A DNA stretch of 64,000 nucleotides from CALDSL01 sp039810245 (GTDB lineage: Bacteria > Chloroflexota > Anaerolineae > Anaerolineales > Anaerolineaceae): contig JBDHWQ010000023.1 of NCBI GenBank assembly GCA_039810245.1, positions 3,527 to 67,526 on the forward strand, given 5' to 3'. The notes under the pieces were generated by a model. The model made no database searches and was not told the DNA's origin. It worked only from the letters and a program-made list of their open reading frames with translations. Shown here in pieces: positions 15,794 through 25,446 of this stretch (positions are counted from its first letter, which is position 1; every line of letters starts with the position of its first letter). A program made the translations under genes and the position numbers.

Positions 15794-18550
15794 TTAGATC
15801 AGTTTCTGTTCAATCGCTCGCCTGACCGCTGCCCTGCGGCTGTTGACTTCCAGCTTGCTGTAGATGCTCTTGGTATGCGTGCGCACCGTGCTCAAGGCGA
15901 CCATGAGCTCCTGGGCGATTTCCGGCCCGGAAAGCTCCGTTTGAAACAGGCGCAGCACCTGCAGTTCGCGCTGGCTGAGCGGCTCAACGAGCCCGGGTGA
16001 TATGGAAGCTGCAGTGCCGGCGGTTTTACTCCCCTGTGGATGCTCTGCAGGAAAAGCTGCCAGCAGCTTGCGGATATAGACGGAGTGGTCGTGAAGCAGC
16101 AGCGCTTCGCGCAGCAACTGTTCCATCGGCGCGCCTTCGTCCAGGAAAATGCGCGCATAACCCTCCGCCTCTGCCAGCGCCAGCGCCTGCCGGAGTGGCT
16201 TGAGTGTGGCATGGGGTTCGCCCAATTCGTGCTGGACCAGCGCCTGTATGATCCGAATCTCGATGACGCTTCTCATCCTCCCGCCTGCTTGCGCCGCCTG
16301 CAACAGCCGGTCGAGCAGTATTTGCGCCTCTGAAACGATGCTCTGCTCCCGGCTGCGCCGGTAGCGAGCCAGCAGGATTCGCGCCAGGGTGATGTGCTCG
16401 AACTCGCGCAGATAGCGCATGTCATCCGCGCCAGTCAAATTCCGTTCGTGGGCCCATTGAAGGGCCTCTTCTACCCGACCTTGAAGGATATACAGGCGGG
16501 CTTTCAGTGCCAGGATTGGCCGCACGTTGGGAGAGAAATCCCCGTCATACAAACGGCCGGCCTCATTCAGCAGGTCGAGAGCGCCGTCCAGGTCGCCCTC
16601 AGCCTGCCGGATGCGCGCCATCGCCACCCGCCAGCGGTAGCGGTTCTGCGGCAGCCCGGTATGCTCGCCCTGCTCCTTCGCTTGCATCAGGCATTGCGCG
16701 GCGGCAGCCAGATCGTTGTGCTCATAATACAGCTCGCTCATCCCAACCAGCATATCGGCGCTGCCGCGCAGTGTTGGCTCGCCGTGCTCAGAAGCAGTCC
16801 TGAGCGCTTGCTGGTAGATAGCCATTGCTTCCTGCAGCCGCCCCTGCGCGATGGTGATATCTGCCAGTGCCAGGGAACAGCCGGTCGCATCAGCCAGGAA
16901 GCCCGCCCGCTGCAAGTTCATGATGCTGTCAGGATACACCTGCAGGGCGGCATCCAGTTCGCCAAGCGCCCAGGAGGAAAGCCCTAAAATAGCCCCTGCC
17001 CCGCCGCGCCTGAGGAAATCGTCTTGTGGCGCAAGCTCCAGCACGCGCCGGGCATGCCCAATGGCTTCATTTACCCTATTCAGCATCAAGGCCAGGCCGG
17101 CGCGATGCAGAGCAACCGCTCCAGGCAGCCGGCGGAATTCCTCCTGATTCACCACTACGCCGGTTTTTTTCTGTTCCGCGTGCGCATCCTGATCGATGTC
17201 CAGCCACTGTTCGGCAGCCAACAGCCAGCCTTCTACGCCTTCCATCACGCCGGTTTGCATTAACACCCCGGCATACAGGTTGCAGAGCACCGGCCGTTCA
17301 CGCACCAGCGCTTCGGGCAGCGCCTTCAGCCAGCCAAGCAGGATCAACTCCTGGCGGCTGCGAGACATGGCCGGGAATACCCGCTCGATCAAATCTGCTG
17401 CCCGGGCGAAGTCGTCTGCAGCCAGCGAGTGCCGGATGGCATCCGCAAATGCGCCTTGCTGCTCAAACCATAGGCTGGCGCACCGGTGAAGGTTTGAAAC
17501 CTGATCGGGTTCTTCGGCTTGCAGCTGCGCCAGCAGGACATCCGCGAACAGGTGGTGATAGCGGTACCAGCGGCGCTGATTATCCAGCGAGATCACAAAG
17601 AAATTACCGCGTTCCAGCGCTTCTAACTGCGCGCTGCCGTCCGCCTGGCCGGTCACGGCGTTGCATAATGAGCCATTCAGACGTTCAAGAATGGACGTTT
17701 GCAGCAAAAAACGCCGCACTGGCCCGGGCTGGCGGCGCAGCACCTCGTCGATCAGGTAATCCATGATGTAGCGGTGATCGCCGGAAAATTCGCGGATAAA
17801 TGCGGGGATATCCGGGCCGCTCTGGATCGCCAGGGCAGCCAACTGAAGGCCGGCAATCCAGCCTTCCGTGCGCTCGTCCAACGCATCGATCTGTTCCGGC
17901 AGCAGTTTGACGCCCATGCCTGCCATAAAGTCGGCCGCCTCATGGGGGGTGAAGCGCAGGTCAGCGGCGCGCAGCTCGGTCATTTGCCCCCGGGCGCGCA
18001 GGCGTGCCAGGGGCAACGGGGGATCTTCGCGGGTGGTGATCACCAGGTGCATAACCGGCGGCAGGTGATCGATCAGATAGGTGACGGCTTCATCCACCGG
18101 CTGCGAGTCGATCACGTGGTAGTCGTCGAGTACCAGGATTATCTTCCCGGGAACCGCGACGATATCATTGAGCACCGCCACCAGGATCGCTTCGACCGGG
18201 GCTTGAGCAGATTGAAGCGTCCCTTCAATGCCTCCGCCCAGCCCAGGAACAACCGTCCGCAACGCGGCGATGAGATAGCTTAAAAAGCGCACCGGGTCGC
18301 TATCCTGATCATCCAGCGAAAGCCAGGCGGTACGAACTGGTGGCTCGTCCGGTCCGGCGTCCTCATTATGCCCGCAGCATTTCGCCCATTCGCTGATCAA
18401 GGTCGTTTTTCCAAAGCCGGCGGGCGCGGAAACGAGGGTCAGTTTGCGGCTCAGTCCCTGGTTAAGCCGCTCCACCAACCGGGATCGCAGCACATAGCTG
18501 GTGGAAGCCGGGGGGATATAGAGTTTTGTTGCCAGTAATGGAGCAACCAT
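15794..18550 (-). CDS. MalT-like LuxR-family transcriptional regulator (1)
   Basis: The 918-residue protein is a signal-transduction ATPase (STAND class). It begins MVAPLLATKLYIPP, has Walker A SAPAGFGKTT (about residues 41-50) and Walker B IILVLDDYHVID, a winged-helix/arm region with GWIAGLQLAAL and YLIDEVLRRQP, then TPR-like repeats (about 430-830). A LuxR HTH closes the protein (LSQRELQVLRLF, ALSTVRTHTKSIYSKLEVNS). The ATG shares one base with the stop of the upstream protease gene (TGATG), which decides the start over a longer open frame. It probably activates the DUF4386-like genes just downstream. The inducer is unknown. Confidence 0.93.
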   Translation of the reverse strand: MVAPLLATKLYIPPASTSYVLRSRLVERLNQGLSRKLTLVSAPAGFGKTTLISEWAKCCGHNEDAGPDEPPVRTAWLSLDDQDSDPVRFLSYLIAALRTVVPGLGGGIEGTLQSAQAPVEAILVAVLNDIVAVPGKIILVLDDYHVIDSQPVDEAVTYLIDHLPPVMHLVITTREDPPLPLARLRARGQMTELRAADLRFTPHEAADFMAGMGVKLLPEQIDALDERTEGWIAGLQLAALAIQSGPDIPAFIREFSGDHRYIMDYLIDEVLRRQPGPVRRFLLQTSILERLNGSLCNAVTGQADGSAQLEALERGNFFVISLDNQRRWYRYHHLFADVLLAQLQAEEPDQVSNLHRCASLWFEQQGAFADAIRHSLAADDFARAADLIERVFPAMSRSRQELILLGWLKALPEALVRERPVLCNLYAGVLMQTGVMEGVEGWLLAAEQWLDIDQDAHAEQKKTGVVVNQEEFRRLPGAVALHRAGLALMLNRVNEAIGHARRVLELAPQDDFLRRGGAGAILGLSSWALGELDAALQVYPDSIMNLQRAGFLADATGCSLALADITIAQGRLQEAMAIYQQALRTASEHGEPTLRGSADMLVGMSELYYEHNDLAAAAQCLMQAKEQGEHTGLPQNRYRWRVAMARIRQAEGDLDGALDLLNEAGRLYDGDFSPNVRPILALKARLYILQGRVEEALQWAHERNLTGADDMRYLREFEHITLARILLARYRRSREQSIVSEAQILLDRLLQAAQAGGRMRSVIEIRIIQALVQHELGEPHATLKPLRQALALAEAEGYARIFLDEGAPMEQLLREALLLHDHSVYIRKLLAAFPAEHPQGSKTAGTAASISPGLVEPLSQRELQVLRLFQTELSGPEIAQELMVALSTVRTHTKSIYSKLEVNSRRAAVRRAIEQKLI

Positions 18551-19392
18551 CACACCCTCACTTTGCCTTCCAGATGGAAAGCAGCGCCAGAAAGGCAATA
18601 ACGCACACCAAGACCGGGAAGGCTGGCTTCCAGCCCAAACGATCCACCGGTAAGCCATTCGAAACCGGGTTGGAAAATCGGAATGAACAATCCTGATTGT
18701 TCTGTTCCGCTGACGCCAAAGCCGAGCAAGCCGCCCTGAACCCAGTTTGCCATGAAGTGGATTCCGAGCGGCATGGCAAGACTCCTGGTGCGGAGAAAGG
18801 CCAATCCGAACAGGATGGAAGCCAGGAAGATATTGATGCTTGCCAGTATTTTTACGCCGCCAATCATCCCCGGGTTATTCAGATGGGTCAGCAAGAAAAA
18901 GACGGCCACAACCAGTTGAGCCGCCCACTGACCAATGCCAGTGATGAGACGTTGAAAGATAAAGCCGCGGAACAGCAGCTCTTCTGCGATGGCAACCCCG
19001 GCGAAGAGCAGCAGCCCCGAGGCCAGGCTGGATAAGCCTGTGGGATTCCACTGCCAGACGGCAAATCCCGTGATACCGAGAAAGAGTGCGGGGATCAGCA
19101 TCAGGGCGGCGCCGATCAGTCCACCCCTGGCAAGATCGCGAAACCAGCCCAGATCAATTTTCCCCAGCAGCTCTGTCAGGGGGTTACGCATCAGAAGCTG
19201 GCAGATGCCTGATACGGCCGCGATGAGTAACGCCTGGATACCAATCGACACCTCTTTCCCTGCTTGCTGCAATAAGATGATGATCGGAACCAGGAGCAAA
19301 GCAAGCAAGAAAAAGAAGATCAGGATCCACCAGCCGCTGCGCAGCCGGCGGTCAGAGTTTCGAAACGGGTTGGTCGCTTTTCGTTCGAGCAT
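18550..19392 (-). CDS. CPBP-family intramembrane metalloprotease (coupled to the MalT-like regulator)
   Basis: The 280-residue product has about seven membrane helices and the three CPBP (Abi/CAAX protease) motifs: EELLFRG, with the Glu pair and Arg, in AIAEELLFRGFIFQRL; FLLTH, with the first zinc His; and HFMANW, with the second His and Asn. Such enzymes cleave within or near the membrane. The 1-nt stop/start overlap with the regulator gene suggests the protease and regulator are made together, and the protease may process a membrane signal. A GGTGAAGG ribosome site precedes the start. Confidence 0.9.
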   Translation of the reverse strand: MLERKATNPFRNSDRRLRSGWWILIFFFLLALLLVPIIILLQQAGKEVSIGIQALLIAAVSGICQLLMRNPLTELLGKIDLGWFRDLARGGLIGAALMLIPALFLGITGFAVWQWNPTGLSSLASGLLLFAGVAIAEELLFRGFIFQRLITGIGQWAAQLVVAVFFLLTHLNNPGMIGGVKILASINIFLASILFGLAFLRTRSLAMPLGIHFMANWVQGGLLGFGVSGTEQSGLFIPIFQPGFEWLTGGSFGLEASLPGLGVRYCLSGAAFHLEGKVRV

Positions 19393-20048
19393 CCTTCACC
19401 TTTTGATGAATCCCCCAAAAGGCAAGTGATTGCGTCCAGCATAACCAATGGCGGCGGCAGTGAGTTGCCTATTGGTTTCATGAAACAGACAGGGCTACCG
19501 GCAATTATGATGCAGATAGCCCTGACGGGTATTGTGGATCATAATGGATAATGTTGATCTTAATCTGTCTCAATATGATTATAGGGAAAATTTTTCGAAT
19601 GCAATATCGGTCGTGTTGTACAGTTTTCAGAAAATCATCAGGATGCGTTGATGACGCTTTTCATGGCCATCTGCAATAGCCTCAACTTGCCCAAACGGTC
19701 AAGCAATGCACACTGATTGCCGGCATTGTTGATGCCGCAGAAGTGAGCAAATACTACTGGAAAATGGGATTCCCCCTTTATTTCGTGAAAGCCTGGGCGC
19801 TTTTGTTTCCCAGGAACGAAGGTTTTTGGCAGCTTCAGAAGCGAGTGATCGCGCTGGTTTTTTTTCAATCGATTTAGCGCTATCGCCTCGCGAATGAGGC
19901 CGTTTCCAGCGCCGGCCCTCAGGCGGTTCCGGTAGCCACCCCGGCTCCGTCGAACGGGCAGAATGTGGCCCTTACCGTGAGCACGACACCATCCCCGGCT
20001 GTTTTCGAACCATCCGCTCGTTTCGGGGTCTGCTGTGTGTGGGGCTAG
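19393..20048. other. 656-bp intergenic region with possible gene remnants
   Basis: No convincing gene is present. A 76-codon minus-strand frame (19638-19868) has no ribosome site or recognisable domain. On the plus strand about 19890-20046 reads a Pro/Ala/Thr-rich stretch (AVPVATPAPSNGQNVALTVS) without a start codon, which looks like a leftover lipoprotein linker. AT-rich DNA at 19540-19620 could hold promoters. The convergent gene at 20049 ends at the right boundary. Confidence 0.45.
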
Positions 20049-21761
20049 CTATTCTTTCCCTGGCTGCTTCCCCAGGTATTTCCACAGGTAATCATTTCCA
20101 GAATGGACGCGCAGCAGCGTGGAAAGCACCAGCGGCAGGCTCGCCGGCCCCGGATAGATCAGGTAGCGCGGCTCCCGGCGCGGATGGAATTTATCTTTAA
20201 AATCATGCAATCCTCTGAAATTGAAGAAGCGCATAACGCGTGTGGAAATCGCATGCAGCGCCTGCTCCACGCGTGGATCATCCGGTTTTTCGCCCACCGC
20301 AACCAATGCACTCAATCCCAGGCTGAATGTGTCATATCCTGTTTCCCTGGCCCATTGGAGCATTCTGGCGAAAAGGAATTCCATGGTGCCATGTTCGACC
20401 CCGGGGTAATGGCGCATCAGGTCGATTGCCACTTCGTTTTTTGAATATTCGGGCATAAAATTCGCAAAGGCTGTCGGTGCGCCCCCTGGCGCATGCACCA
20501 CGATCACCGAACTATTGCGAATGTAATCGTCATTGAACCAGCCATCGGAGAAATGCATCTCTCCACCGGTATGCAATGTCAGCCAGGCATCGCTGATAGC
20601 CTTTAGAGAGGCCATCAGCGCGCCATCCAACGGAGACATATGAATCTCAGCGCGGTAACCGCCGCGCTCCATGCGGCTGATAGTGTTTCGAATTCCCTTA
20701 TTTTTGCTGCCTTCCAGGGTGAAATCTCTGAGGTTAACGATGGCTTCAAAACCAAGGCAGAGGGCATCGAGCCCGGCGGAATGGTAGGCATCCAGGGTAT
20801 CGGGCAGGGTGGACAAGAACGATGGTGTCCAGTCATTGCGGGCGCAAAAATCTAAGAAGCGGGCAATCGCTTCCGCTGCCTGCGCGGGCGGGCCAATCGG
20901 GTCACCCAGCGCCATGGCGCCGCGTTTGCTGGTTGCATAGGCAATGACAGTATCTTGAAAGAAGAAGTAGGATTTATCCTCGAACAGCGCCGGGCGCGCG
21001 AGAGCCGTCCGGCCATATCGTTGGACGATCACCGCCGCTCGTTCTCTTTCTGCCGCGGTAGCTGGCAGCCTCACCAATACCGGCCGGATCAGCATCAGCA
21101 GGGCGAAGCCGAGCGCTCCCAGGCCTATCACAGAAACCGAGTCGACAAAGTATTTGCCAAAGCTGGTGACCGGTTGTGGGCTGGGATTATAAAACGCAAT
21201 GAACATTACGATTGTCTGGCGGATCGCGCCCCACAGGCTGTAACTGACGTGGAAGTGCCGGTCGAGAAGGTAGAAGCCGGTCGCGCCATACACCAGTGTG
21301 AAGACGAAAGCGGCTGCCAGAACGATCATCCCCTGGCGAAGTGAGGGACGGTCTGAGTCAGCATGGAAACTGCGGTGCAGGAAGATCAGAAGGATCAACA
21401 ATCCCAGACCCAGGCTGGCTTCCTCAAAATCGAGTCCTTTGATCAGGTGGGCTGCGATGGATATACCCAGCAGGATGATCGTCAGCAGCCATGCGGTTCG
21501 CTTGCGCCGCCACAGGCTGCTTGCCAGTAAGATCAAAGCAAAGCCAGCCAGCGCGGAAGTAAGCCTGCTGCCATGTGTGATCTCCAGGGGAAAGATCGTT
21601 CTGATAAGCGCCAGCCGGTCCCGTAGGGCAGGTTGAACGGCCGATGTCAGGTTAATCAAGCCCATCAGTAAAGTCAGCAGAGCGGAAAGACGTACTCCCC
21701 AGGCTTCCCAGGGAATATATTCTTTGGTCTTTCGTATGCTGGTATCTGTATTAATCATCAT
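20049..21761 (-). CDS. Phosphatidylglycerol lysyltransferase-domain (MprF C-terminal, DUF2156) membrane protein
   Basis: The 570-residue product has an N-terminal membrane part of about six or seven helices (residues 25-230) and a C-terminal DUF2156 domain. Recognisable segments are FFFQDTVIAYATSKRGAMAL, GDPIGPPAQA, GFEAIVNLRDFTLEGSKNK, RNTISRMERGGYRAEIH and PEYSKNEVAIDLMRHYPG. The DUF2156 fold transfers an amino acid from aminoacyl-tRNA to phosphatidylglycerol in MprF. This protein is shorter than typical MprF because the flippase half is reduced. It lies 6 bp after the Mg-type P-ATPase gene and is co-transcribed. Both fit control of envelope charge and divalent cations. Confidence 0.87.
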   Translation of the reverse strand: MMINTDTSIRKTKEYIPWEAWGVRLSALLTLLMGLINLTSAVQPALRDRLALIRTIFPLEITHGSRLTSALAGFALILLASSLWRRKRTAWLLTIILLGISIAAHLIKGLDFEEASLGLGLLILLIFLHRSFHADSDRPSLRQGMIVLAAAFVFTLVYGATGFYLLDRHFHVSYSLWGAIRQTIVMFIAFYNPSPQPVTSFGKYFVDSVSVIGLGALGFALLMLIRPVLVRLPATAAERERAAVIVQRYGRTALARPALFEDKSYFFFQDTVIAYATSKRGAMALGDPIGPPAQAAEAIARFLDFCARNDWTPSFLSTLPDTLDAYHSAGLDALCLGFEAIVNLRDFTLEGSKNKGIRNTISRMERGGYRAEIHMSPLDGALMASLKAISDAWLTLHTGGEMHFSDGWFNDDYIRNSSVIVVHAPGGAPTAFANFMPEYSKNEVAIDLMRHYPGVEHGTMEFLFARMLQWARETGYDTFSLGLSALVAVGEKPDDPRVEQALHAISTRVMRFFNFRGLHDFKDKFHPRREPRYLIYPGPASLPLVLSTLLRVHSGNDYLWKYLGKQPGKE

Positions 21762-21767
21762 TCTCGA

Positions 21768-24296
21768 TTATTCAGAGTCCCGTATTCGTCTGTAGAACCA
21801 CCGCTTTGTCATCTCGGCTGTGAAGAAATACAATACCACGATACTAAAAATCACCAGCAGGAGCGGCAGCGAGAGTGGAATGAACCCCAATAAACTGGCG
21901 AGCGGTGAATATGGAAGGTACAACGTGAACACGAGAACAAAAGCTGTCATGATTAACATAGGACGGCTGGGTTTGCTGTGAGTAAATGGAAGCCGGGTGC
22001 GTACTGCAAACACTACGATGCCTGCTGAAAGAACCGATTCGACGAACCAGCCGGTATGAAAAGTTTCCTGATTCGCCTTTATCACCCACATCAGCACTGC
22101 GAATGTAGCATAATCAAACACCGAGCTGAGCGTGCCAAAGATCAGCATAAAATGACGGATAAAGCCAATATCCATACGCCGGGGTTGCTCTACGAGCATA
22201 TCATCCACATTGTCGCTGGCGATGCTCATTTCGGGCAGGTCAGTCAGAAAATTGATCAGCAATATCTGTTTGGGCAGCATGGGAAGAAACGGCAGAAACA
22301 GGGATGCTCCCGCCATGCTGAACATATTGCCAAAGTTAGCGCTGGTGGCCATGAAGACATACTTCAGCGTGTTCGCAAAAGTCTTACGCCCCTGAACGAT
22401 GCCATCGCGCAGCACGTCCAGATCCTGTTCGAGCAGCACCAGATCGGCGGCTTCCTTGGCCACATCCACTGCATTTGCTACGGAGATGCCCACATCCGCG
22501 CTGTGCAGCGATGGCGCATCGTTAATGCCGTCGCCCATGTAGCCTACCACGTGCCTGCGCTTCTTGAGCGCCAGGATGATGCGTTCCTTTTCGTTGGGAT
22601 CGACCTCTGCGAAAATGGTGGTTTCTTCAACGGCGTGCCAGAGTGCTTCATCCCCCAGGCTTTCCAAATCTGAGCCGGTTAACACTTTGGCGTTTTCGAA
22701 CCCCACAACCTGACCGGTATGGCGTGCTACCAGTTTGTTGTCGCCCGTGATGATTTTGAGCTGAACGCCCAGCCTGGCCAGCTCCTGGATGGTTTCCTTA
22801 ACCCCAGATTTGGGTGGATCGAAGAACAACAGGAACCCCTGAAAGGTCATCTCGCTTTCATCGGCCGTGGAATAGGGATGTTTCTGCGCGCTGGCGGGTT
22901 TGGACGCGACCCCTAAGACGCGAAACCCTTGACCGCTCCACTGCTCAAACCGCTCCTGCACCGCTGCTCGCATCACGCTGTCCAGCGCTTTTTCCTGATT
23001 GCCGCTCTGCGCTCGTGAGCAAACGGCAAGCACATTTTCCAGCGCTCCCTTGGTGACCATGATCGCGGTTGAATCTGTCCCTCGGGCAACGACCGTCAGG
23101 CGCTTGCGAATGAAATCATACGGGATTTCATCTACTTTTGAATAATCCTGTGCCCCATCGGCTCCCATGTGGATAATGGCCTCATCCAGCGGGTTGGCCA
23201 GTCCGGTCTGCATGAAAGCATTCAGGTAGGCAAGCAGTTTCACCTGCTCGGATGGCTCGCCGTTCACATTCAGGGCGCCGTCAAGCCGTATAACGCCCTC
23301 AGTCAGTGTGCCGGTCTTATCGGTACAGAGAATATCCATGCTGCCGAAGTTCTCAATCGACTCCAGCCGCCGGACTATCACGCCGTGCTTTGCCATTTCT
23401 TGCGAGCCTCGCGCCAGGTTGATGTTGATAATGGCGGGCAGAAGCTGCGGCGTTAACCCGACGGCCAGCGCGATTGAAAAAAGGAGCGAATCGAGTACCG
23501 GTTTGTGAAATAAAACATTGAAAAAGAAGATCCCGAAAACCAGGATGAACATGACCTCCGTTAATAAGTAGCCCAGCCGCTTGATGCCACGCTCGAACTC
23601 GGTTTCTGGCGGTCGCAGAGTCAGGCGATCCGCGATCTGGCCAAAGGCGGTATTCCGCCCGGTCTCAACGATCAGCACTTTGGCGCTTCCACTGCGGACA
23701 TTGGTACCCATGAAAACCGTATTGGTCCGTTCTGGCAGCCCGGCATTTTCGGCCACTACGCCAGGGGTTTTCTCCACCGGAAATGTCTCGCCAGTCAGCA
23801 CCGCCTGGTTGACGAAAAAATCATTTGCTTCGAGCACCAGCCCATCAGCAGGAACCAGGCTGCCGGCGGAAAGTAAAACTACATCACCGGGGACGATTGC
23901 TTCCGTCGCGATGGAAATGGTTTTTCCGTCGCGCAGTACATTCGTCTGAAACGAGAGCTGCGCTTTTAACTTCTCAGATGCGGTATTGGCATTGAATTCC
24001 TGGAAGAAACTGAGCAAGGCGCTGCCCATTACAATTAGCAAAATGATAACCGCATCTGTCCAATCCTGCAGAAAGGCCGAGATCACGGTGGCAGCCAGGA
24101 GGATGATAACAATCGGGCTTTTGAATTGGTTGAGAAACAGCCCGAACGGTGTGACCTTTCCCTTCGTGTGGATAATGTTTGGCCCAATATGTCGCAGTGT
24201 CTCCTGCGCCGCCTGCGTAGACAAACCGGCGATCGTAGAGTTCACTTTTTGGAGTACGCTATCTGCAGGTTCGGACCAAAAGGGAAGGGTTGCCAT
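21768..24296 (-). CDS. mgtA: Magnesium-translocating P-type ATPase (MgtA/MgtB family)
   Basis: The 842-residue protein has the full P3B-ATPase layout: an N-terminal cation-ATPase domain, the actuator motif LTGETFPVEK, a membrane segment with AVGLTPQLLPAIININLARG, the phosphorylation motif DKTGTLTEG (Asp phosphorylated), KGALENVL in the nucleotide domain, TGDNKLVARH, and the hinge GDGINDAPSLHSADVG. The segment MAKHGVIVRRLESIENFGSM is close to MgtA. It imports Mg2+ at low external magnesium. Two TATAAT hexamers on the minus strand (24322-24336) lie just upstream of the start. It shares its transcript with the lysyltransferase-domain gene. Confidence 0.9.
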   Translation of the reverse strand: MATLPFWSEPADSVLQKVNSTIAGLSTQAAQETLRHIGPNIIHTKGKVTPFGLFLNQFKSPIVIILLAATVISAFLQDWTDAVIILLIVMGSALLSFFQEFNANTASEKLKAQLSFQTNVLRDGKTISIATEAIVPGDVVLLSAGSLVPADGLVLEANDFFVNQAVLTGETFPVEKTPGVVAENAGLPERTNTVFMGTNVRSGSAKVLIVETGRNTAFGQIADRLTLRPPETEFERGIKRLGYLLTEVMFILVFGIFFFNVLFHKPVLDSLLFSIALAVGLTPQLLPAIININLARGSQEMAKHGVIVRRLESIENFGSMDILCTDKTGTLTEGVIRLDGALNVNGEPSEQVKLLAYLNAFMQTGLANPLDEAIIHMGADGAQDYSKVDEIPYDFIRKRLTVVARGTDSTAIMVTKGALENVLAVCSRAQSGNQEKALDSVMRAAVQERFEQWSGQGFRVLGVASKPASAQKHPYSTADESEMTFQGFLLFFDPPKSGVKETIQELARLGVQLKIITGDNKLVARHTGQVVGFENAKVLTGSDLESLGDEALWHAVEETTIFAEVDPNEKERIILALKKRRHVVGYMGDGINDAPSLHSADVGISVANAVDVAKEAADLVLLEQDLDVLRDGIVQGRKTFANTLKYVFMATSANFGNMFSMAGASLFLPFLPMLPKQILLINFLTDLPEMSIASDNVDDMLVEQPRRMDIGFIRHFMLIFGTLSSVFDYATFAVLMWVIKANQETFHTGWFVESVLSAGIVVFAVRTRLPFTHSKPSRPMLIMTAFVLVFTLYLPYSPLASLLGFIPLSLPLLLVIFSIVVLYFFTAEMTKRWFYRRIRDSE

Positions 24297-24367
24297 ACGC
24301 GTTCCTTGACATATAAAGTCGATTATATTGATTATAGGAACGAATTTAGGATTCCGCTACATCGGAC

Positions 24368-24373
24368 TATAAT
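24368..24373 (+). promoter_or_regulatory. TATAAT -10 box for the PEP mutase/ICL-family gene
   Basis: A perfect TATAAT lies about 45 nt before the start codon in an AT-rich divergent intergenic region. No good -35 match is seen. Confidence 0.45.
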
Positions 24374-24417
24374 ATGGCCTGGATATTGTTTTATAACGTC
24401 CAGCAAAAAGGATGGAT

Positions 24418-25296
24418 ATGATGGTCTCCAGTAACCAAAAAGAAAAAGCTGAGCAATTCTTGAAATATCATTATGATCAAGAGATTCTGGTTCTGCTAAA
24501 TTCGTGGGACATCGGAAGTTCTAAAGTAGTAGAAGCAAGTGGCTTTAAAGCAATTGCTACAACGAGCATGGGGATAGCAGCATCATTCGGTTATCCTGAC
24601 GCTCAGGTCATACAATTGTCAGAAATGCTTCAAGTTATCACCGGGATTGTACGGGCAGTACAGGTTCCAGTATCCGTTGATATCGAGGCCGGTTACGGAA
24701 ATAATTTAACTGAAGTAATTGAGTCGGTGAAAAAGATCATTGCAACAGGGATTGTAGGGATAAATATTGAAGACAGTGTTAACTTAAGTCCTGTGTTGAT
24801 TGACGAGATGGAATTTTGCGAAAGGATATCCGCCATTCGCGAATTATCAAATTCCCTGGGCTTTCATTTAGTCATTAATGCCAGAACCGATTCCTTTTAT
24901 ACTTCGACAGGCTCAACACAAGAAAAATTATCGGAATCGATCAGGCGCGGTAACAAATATCGAGAGGCTGGCGCCGATTGCATATTTGTACAACCTGTAT
25001 GGGAAAAAGAAACGATAAAGACATTGGTAAAGGAAATCAATGCCCCCATTAATATTCTTGCAAACCCCAGTTTTGGAGGAGGAGCGCCGGCATCGGTAAG
25101 CGAATTGCAGGATATGGGTGTCGCCCGTTTAAGCCTTGGTTCAAGTTTAATGAAAGCCACCCTGGCTTTGATGAAAAAAGTTGCCGACGAACTTTCTGAA
25201 AATGGGACGTATAACATTTTACTGGACAGCTTAACACCAGCTTCGAATGCTGCAATGGCCTATAAAATGGCAACTAGAATGAAGAATAGTCCCTGA
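24418..25296 (+). CDS. Isocitrate lyase / phosphoenolpyruvate mutase family protein
   Basis: The 292-residue product has the PEP mutase/ICL TIM barrel: LLNSWDIGSSKVVEASGFKA, ATTSMGIAASFGYPD, VSVDIEAGYGN (Mg-binding Asp and Glu), GIVGINIEDSV, VINARTDSF, GADCIFVQ and PINILANP. The usual lyase catalytic Cys motif (KKCGH) is absent, so it resembles the carboxyphosphonoenolpyruvate/oxaloacetase-like branch of unassigned reaction. Three in-frame ATGs occur at 24412, 24418 and 24421; AAAAGGA at 24407-24412 is best spaced for the second or third. Base composition is visibly AT-richer than all neighbouring genes, which suggests recent transfer. Confidence 0.88.
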   Translation: MMVSSNQKEKAEQFLKYHYDQEILVLLNSWDIGSSKVVEASGFKAIATTSMGIAASFGYPDAQVIQLSEMLQVITGIVRAVQVPVSVDIEAGYGNNLTEVIESVKKIIATGIVGINIEDSVNLSPVLIDEMEFCERISAIRELSNSLGFHLVINARTDSFYTSTGSTQEKLSESIRRGNKYREAGADCIFVQPVWEKETIKTLVKEINAPINILANPSFGGGAPASVSELQDMGVARLSLGSSLMKATLALMKKVADELSENGTYNILLDSLTPASNAAMAYKMATRMKNSP

Positions 25297-25446
25297 CATA
25301 GAATGAATTGATAAAAAAGCCTGATCGGGGAATATTTGTTATCGTCAGGTTTTCTGCGTCAGGTTACCCACCGTTGGAGCAAAATATATAAAGTCTCAGG
25401 GTGGGCATATCAACCAGGTGTTATGGCAAACGAATACACAGGCGCT

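Noticed and set aside
19638..19868. 76-codon minus-strand frame MKKNQRDHSLLKLPKTFV
   Set aside because: No ribosome site and no recognisable family; kept only as a note on the intergenic region.
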